A stretch of DNA of 64,000 nt from Pseudomonadota bacterium (GTDB lineage Bacteria; Pseudomonadota; Gammaproteobacteria; Steroidobacterales; MnTg04): contig JADFSO010000007.1 in the NCBI GenBank assembly GCA_022560735.1, forward strand, positions 35,817-99,816. Direction: 5' to 3'. The translations under genes and the position numbers were made by a program. The notes under the pieces were generated by a model. It saw nothing but the letters and a program-made list of their open reading frames with translations, was not told where the DNA came from and searched no databases. Shown here piece after piece: positions 59,918 to 64,000 of the stretch. Every line of letters begins with the position of its first letter. The first letter of the stretch is position 1.

Positions 59918-61432
59918 CTAATCGCTATCGATGAATTCGGCCAGGTCCTGCTTGTATTTGACCAGCGATGGTGGATGCAGGTACATCATGTGCCCGGATT
60001 CATACATCTCGATGGTGATGTTCTGTTGCTGTTCTGCAGAAATTGTCAGGTGATCTATCATGTATTCGGTGGCGAAAGCCGGTGTCGCGAGATCATAGTA
60101 GCCTTGCTGAACGAGCACCCGGAGTTCGGGGTTGTCGTTCATCGCGCGGGACAAATCGGGCATCGTATTCGGCGACGGCAACGGAAAATCGCTGCCGGGC
60201 TGCGAATGTCCCCAGTCCCATTTCATAAATAACTGACCGCTGACCTTGTAGTCCTGGTCGCGTCCGAACTTCAGATCATTGTGATAATAATCGAGAAAGT
60301 TGCTGACGAATGCCGGTCTTACCGAGGTAAACATCGGGTCATAATCCATTTCCTCGCCCAACAGGTTCAGGCTGTTGCCGGTAAATCGGGAATCGATTCT
60401 TCCGGCGGTCAGTTTCCTGTCACGCAACAGTTCCTGGGCAAATTGCTGATGTGAAATACGCAGGTTGGCGCGATCGACATAGTCCTCGCTCACCCCCAGG
60501 TACCTGGAAATACCGGCGATGACTACCCGGCGCTCATCCGCACCGAGCCGATTGCCTTTCATCAGCGCCGGGCCATAGGCGTCGACCGCGAACTGTTTTA
60601 CTTCTGCATAGAAATCCGCGAGGTTGGCTGGCTTGTTTGCAATGGCATCGTGATACCAGGCGGTGGCGGCCAGCGTCGGCAAATACAGTATATGCGGTAA
60701 ATCCTCACCGGCGCCGTCTACGCCCACCGCGAAGTTGAGAAACGGCGAGACCAGGATGACGCCGTCGAATGCCATGCCATGTTTACTCTGCACATAGTTG
60801 ACGACGCCGGCCGCACGCATGCCGCCATAGCTTTCACCGAGCAGATATTTTGGCGAACGCCAGCGGCTGTTTTCGGTCACGTATTGCTCGATAAAGTCGG
60901 ACACCGTCTTGATATCCGCATCGACGCCCCAGAATTCCTTGCCCTTGGCGTCACCGATCGGTTTGCTGTAACCGGTGCCGACCGGGTCGATCATGACCAG
61001 GTCGGTCCGGTCGATGATGCTGTATGCATTGGCGGTACGTTTGAAGGGCGGGCCGGTAAACCCGGCATCTTCGGTGGTCACGATGACCGGGCCGAGCACA
61101 CCCATGTGCAACCAGATCGATGAGGAGCCCGGACCGCCGTTAAAGGCGAACATTATCGGGCGATCCGCCAGGTCGGCTACACCGTCCTTCAAATAAGCGG
61201 TATAGCCAAAGGTGGCCAGAGGATCGCCATCGTCATCCTTGAGAATGAGGGTGCCGGCCACCGCCGTATAGCGCACTGTAATTCCGTCGATCCGGACCTG
61301 GTGCGAGGTGATCGAGCTTGCCGCTTTCGGTTCTTCGGCTTCAGGCTTGGAATCCCCGTTTTTCTCATCCTGAGATAAAACAACGCCGGAAAATATCGTC
61401 AGAAAAAAAATCAGCAGCAGTTTGGTTCTCAT
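59918..61432 (-). CDS. S10 serine carboxypeptidase
   Basis: 504 residues with a signal peptide (LLLIFFLTIFSGVVLSQD). Family motifs: IMFAFNGGPGSSSIWLHMG (oxyanion hole), MIDPVGTGYSKPIG, LLGESYGGMRAAGVV (catalytic Ser), VLVQQGYYDLATPAFATEYM (catalytic Asp) and MYESGHMMYLHPPSLVKYKQ (catalytic His). It removes C-terminal residues from peptides in the periplasm or outside the cell. All triad residues are intact, unlike the S9-like gene at 15548. Confidence 0.93.
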   Translation of the reverse strand: MRTKLLLIFFLTIFSGVVLSQDEKNGDSKPEAEEPKAASSITSHQVRIDGITVRYTAVAGTLILKDDDGDPLATFGYTAYLKDGVADLADRPIMFAFNGGPGSSSIWLHMGVLGPVIVTTEDAGFTGPPFKRTANAYSIIDRTDLVMIDPVGTGYSKPIGDAKGKEFWGVDADIKTVSDFIEQYVTENSRWRSPKYLLGESYGGMRAAGVVNYVQSKHGMAFDGVILVSPFLNFAVGVDGAGEDLPHILYLPTLAATAWYHDAIANKPANLADFYAEVKQFAVDAYGPALMKGNRLGADERRVVIAGISRYLGVSEDYVDRANLRISHQQFAQELLRDRKLTAGRIDSRFTGNSLNLLGEEMDYDPMFTSVRPAFVSNFLDYYHNDLKFGRDQDYKVSGQLFMKWDWGHSQPGSDFPLPSPNTMPDLSRAMNDNPELRVLVQQGYYDLATPAFATEYMIDHLTISAEQQQNITIEMYESGHMMYLHPPSLVKYKQDLAEFIDSD

Positions 61433-61565
61433 ATTGATTCGCCCTTCGAGTCTGCAGGTGGCAAAAGAAAGGGGCCGTCACCGACCCCTGGTTTCGATGT
61501 CATCCGCCAAGCCTAGAAGCACTGGCCCCCGACAGCAAGCCCGGACCCTGTTGCTAATCCGTTTT

Positions 61566-63488
61566 TCAGGGCCTTTTGTCGTGCACCATGTCGGCGATCG
61601 AATCCAGTTCATCCCAGCGTGCATAGCTTTGCTCCAGTTCGGCGCTGACCTCATTCAGCCGTTCGAGCGCCGGCCCCGTCTGCGCATGGGGCAGGCGGAA
61701 AAATTCCGGCTCATTGACCCGGGCCATCAATTCGGCCTGCTCAGTCTCAAGCGCGGTAATCGTTCCGGGTAGCGCCTCCAGTTCATTTTTTTCCCGGTAA
61801 CTCAGCTTGCGCTGCTTCGCCGGCGTACTTTTCGGTTTTTTCCTGGCGGCGCCGGATTTGGCCTGGGTTTCCTGGCGTTGTTTTTCTTCCCGTGCCTGCT
61901 GATATTCCCACCATTCGCTATAGCCGCCGACATGCTCACTGATGACGCCGTCGCCATCGAATACCAGCACACTGGTGACCACGTTATCGAGAAAGGCGCG
62001 GTCGTGGCTGACCAGCAGCAGTGTGCCCGGGTAATCCGCAACCAGTTCCTCGAGCAACTCCAGGGTCTCGATGTCCAGGTCGTTGGTGGGTTCGTCGAGC
62101 ACCAGCAAGTTGGCGGGCTGCGCGAACTTTTTCGCCAGCATCAGGCGATTGCGCTCCCCGCCCGACAAGGTGCTGACCGGTGACTCGAAACGTTCGGGCG
62201 GGAACAGAAAACTTCGCAAATAACCGGCCACATGGCGGCGATGCCCATTGATCGTGATGTACAGGCTGCCATCGGCCACGTTGTCCATGACCGATCTTGC
62301 GAAATCCAGTTGCTCACGCTGCTGATCGAAATAAGCGACTTGCAGTTGCGTGCCCCTGCGTATTTTTCCCTGGTCAGGTTCGAGTTCACCGAGCAGCAAC
62401 TTGATCAATGTCGATTTTCCCGATCCGTTGGCGCCGATCAGGCCAACCCGGTCCCCGCGCATCACGCGCAGGTTCAGGTCTTTGATGATTGGCGCATCCG
62501 CGTAGGCAAAGCCGACATGCCTGGCTTCGAACACCAGCCGGCCCGAATGCTCGCCTTCATCCAGTTTCAGGCGTGCCTTGCCGGTTCGCACGCGGCGCTG
62601 GCGCTGTTCTTCGCGCATGGCCTCGAGCGCGCGGACCCTGCCTTCGTTGCGCGTGCGCCGGGCCTTGATGCCCTTGCGGATCCAGGCTTCTTCCTGCGAC
62701 AGTTTCCTGTCAAACGCGGCATGCTGTTTGGCCTCGTCTTCGAGCTGTTTGGCCCGGCCTTCCAGGTATTTGTCGTAGCCGACGGACCACGACGATACGG
62801 CGCCACGATCCAGGTCGAGGACACGGGTGGCCAGCCGCCTGGCCATGGCGCGGTCGTGGGTAATGAAAAACAGGGAGCCCGGGTAGCGCAGCATGTACTC
62901 TTCCAGCCAGCGTATGGCCGCGATATCCAGGTGGTTGGTTGGCTCGTCGAGCAACAACAAATCGGGCTCGCTGACCAGCGCGCGCGCCAGCATCACTCGC
63001 CGGCGCCAGCCGCCGGAACGGGTGTTCATGTCTTCGCGGCCATCCAGCCCCAGGCGGGACAGCACGGTTTCGACTTTTTGTTCCAGTTGCCAGCCATCGG
63101 CGGCTTCCAGTTCATGCTGCAGTTCGGCCAGGCGTTTTTCGGTGGCCTTGGTGTGCTTGCTCGCGAGATCCGCCGCCGCCCGGTGATAAGCGGACAGCAT
63201 GGCGCCAAGCTTTGGCAGGCCGCCGGCCACGACTTCGAACACGGTCTCCTCGCTCTCGATCTGCACTTCCTGCGCCAGGTGTGCGACCCGAATCCCGGGC
63301 CGGACCCAGACCTCGCCGTCATCGGGCGCGGTTTCCCCGCTGATCAGTTTCATCAGCGAGGACTTGCCTTCGCCATTGCGGCCAACCAGGCACACCCGCT
63401 CCGCCGGATGGATTTCCAGCGTGACCTGGTCCAGCAAGGGCCGGTGCCCATAGGCAAGCGAGACTTTGTCGAAGCGAATGAGTGGCAT
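61566..63488 (-). CDS. uup: ABC-F ATPase Uup
   Basis: 640 residues from the ATG at 63488 (MPLIRFDKVSLAYGHRPLLD). Two ABC domains: Walker A GRNGEGKSS with TRSGGWRRRVMLARALVSEP, and GANGSGKST with LSGGERNRLMLAKKFAQPA; both have DEPTNHLD/DEPTNDLD. The linker FDRKLSQEEAWIRKGIKARR and the C-terminal Lys/Glu-rich coiled coil are diagnostic for Uup rather than EttA. It acts on ribosomes or on transposon excision; no membrane domain exists. The in-frame ATG at 63578 adds an unlikely N-terminus. Confidence 0.95.
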   Translation of the reverse strand: MPLIRFDKVSLAYGHRPLLDQVTLEIHPAERVCLVGRNGEGKSSLMKLISGETAPDDGEVWVRPGIRVAHLAQEVQIESEETVFEVVAGGLPKLGAMLSAYHRAAADLASKHTKATEKRLAELQHELEAADGWQLEQKVETVLSRLGLDGREDMNTRSGGWRRRVMLARALVSEPDLLLLDEPTNHLDIAAIRWLEEYMLRYPGSLFFITHDRAMARRLATRVLDLDRGAVSSWSVGYDKYLEGRAKQLEDEAKQHAAFDRKLSQEEAWIRKGIKARRTRNEGRVRALEAMREEQRQRRVRTGKARLKLDEGEHSGRLVFEARHVGFAYADAPIIKDLNLRVMRGDRVGLIGANGSGKSTLIKLLLGELEPDQGKIRRGTQLQVAYFDQQREQLDFARSVMDNVADGSLYITINGHRRHVAGYLRSFLFPPERFESPVSTLSGGERNRLMLAKKFAQPANLLVLDEPTNDLDIETLELLEELVADYPGTLLLVSHDRAFLDNVVTSVLVFDGDGVISEHVGGYSEWWEYQQAREEKQRQETQAKSGAARKKPKSTPAKQRKLSYREKNELEALPGTITALETEQAELMARVNEPEFFRLPHAQTGPALERLNEVSAELEQSYARWDELDSIADMVHDKRP

Positions 63489-63680
63489 GGGTCCGGATGA
63501 TAGCAATGAAGGGTCGTTCGGGCGGCAAGGAATCAGGGATCCGGGCATGGTCGATGGACCAGCGAATACCCTTTCCATGGCCTATATTCAGCCAGGTATT
63601 GTCGGTCAAAGAATTTTCGCCTGAACGCGAATATCAGCCCGTCAGATTAGCGGGCCGGGGCAAGCTTCCTGTGGTTAAAC

Positions 63681-63705
63681 AAAACCCCACCCTCCGTGGC
63701 GGGGT
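63681..63705 (-). terminator. Rho-independent terminator of the 50-residue protein gene
   Basis: On the minus strand CCCCGCC pairs with GGTGGGG (one C-A mismatch) around a six-base loop and is followed by TTTTG. It lies about 40 bases after the stop at 63744. Confidence 0.65.
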
Positions 63706-63743
63706 CTTGCCGACCTGCATGGGGTCGGTGGACCTGGTGTCGC

Positions 63744-63896
63744 TCACCAGCGCAGCGTGAACAGCGACAGAACGCGCGGCGTGTTGCCGAAGTAGCTGTG
63801 GTTCTGGTGACGACGACGCATCCGCCTGGCCCGCGCTTGTTCCCGGGCTGCCAGATTTTCATCGGTGGTCTGGGTCTTCGCTTGGTAAAGGTTCAT
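63744..63896 (-). CDS. Small basic 50-residue protein
   Basis: Below common length cut-offs. The ATG at 63896 has GGAGAG six bases upstream. The product begins MNLYQAKTQTTDENLAAREQ, then a strongly basic segment (ARARRMRRRHQNHSYFGNTP) and ends LSLFTLRW. A consensus-like promoter and a terminator bracket it, so it is probably a real single-gene unit. A nucleic-acid or ribosome-binding role is possible from its charge, but I do not know the family. Confidence 0.6.
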   Translation of the reverse strand: MNLYQAKTQTTDENLAAREQARARRMRRRHQNHSYFGNTPRVLSLFTLRW

Positions 63897-63936
63897 CGTT
63901 TCTCTCCTTCAAAAGATGTGCATCTGAATCACGGGA

Positions 63937-63965
63937 ATTATAGTAATACCTTGATAAAGCAATAA
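63937..63965 (-). promoter_or_regulatory. Sigma-70 promoter of the 50-residue protein gene
   Basis: Minus-strand -10 TATAAT (63942-63937) is perfect; TTATTG (63965-63960) with a 17-base spacer is the best -35. The predicted start lies about 35 bases before the ATG at 63896. The surrounding 100 bases are markedly A/T-rich. Confidence 0.6.
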
Positions 63966-64000
63966 AAATCGATATAATTTCACCTATTAATGTGAGTTTT

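Noticed and set aside
62232..63500. Plus-strand frame of 422 codons
   Set aside because: Antisense shadow of uup, whose motifs are unambiguous.
1..64000. CRISPR arrays, insertion sequences, prophage, rRNA or complete tRNA genes
   Set aside because: None found on reading both strands; short repeats at 20961-22194 are REP-like, not spaced like CRISPR.

Overview
The window reads as chromosomal DNA of a Gram-negative gammaproteobacterium with moderately high G+C. Pointers are lipobox lipoproteins, outer-membrane barrels ending in Phe, a TonB-dependent receptor, Tat substrates, tesA/ybbA/ybbP and uup of gammaproteobacterial type, an FNR with a Cys cluster, and REP-like palindromes. I saw no rRNA, complete tRNA, CRISPR array, IS transposase or prophage. 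The genus cannot be read from the sequence.

Layout. 1-7.6 kb: the end of an exported hydrolase, three tandem paralogous lipoproteins, a Tat-type M24 peptidase lipoprotein, an ArsR/SRPBCC pair with a clear autoregulatory promoter, a Tat-exported FAD oxidoreductase and an outer-membrane barrel. 7.9-18.9 kb: membrane methyltransferase, membrane-embedded spermidine-synthase-like protein, exported Pcm, hydrolase, glycerate-kinase-like enzyme, an apparently dead S9 peptidase and icd. 18.9-22.9 kb: a TonB-dependent receptor broken by one frameshift, REP-like and GGGGACAGATTTATTTTT-type repeats, small genes and a kinase. 23-27 kb: a large AAA-TM-P-domain-WD40 protein. 27-32 kb: a redox/oxygen regulatory block with a heme-PAS FixL-like kinase, a FixJ-like regulator, a receiver that has lost its phosphorylation residues, a DksA/TraR-like protein and a 4Fe-4S FNR-type regulator.

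33-51 kb is the centrepiece. An exported ApbE flavin transferase is followed by a 675-base control region holding a near-consensus sigma-54 promoter and a GEMM-I cyclic-dinucleotide riboswitch. The riboswitch carries A at the ligand-discriminating position and has a terminator hairpin competing with it. About seventeen co-directional genes follow, most overlapping or nearly so. They encode a triheme lipoprotein with a PD40 propeller, a second lipoprotein with a CX4CH motif, two outer-membrane barrels, a TlpA-like thioredoxin, a DUF4266 lipoprotein, a DUF3570 barrel with an ApbE-type flavinylation motif, three TPR proteins, and an ExbB-ExbD-ExbD-AgmX/TonB energised motor with a PDZ protein. I infer a trans-envelope redox (possibly extracellular electron-transfer) apparatus coupled to an Agl/Tol-like motor and switched by RpoN and a second messenger.

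51-64 kb is mostly housekeeping: Asp/Asn beta-hydroxylase, an ASPIC/FG-GAP plus TPR pair downstream of tesA, the head-to-head tesA/ybbA-ybbP locus, a glycine-zipper lipoprotein, an S10 carboxypeptidase, uup, and a 50-residue basic protein with its own promoter and terminator.
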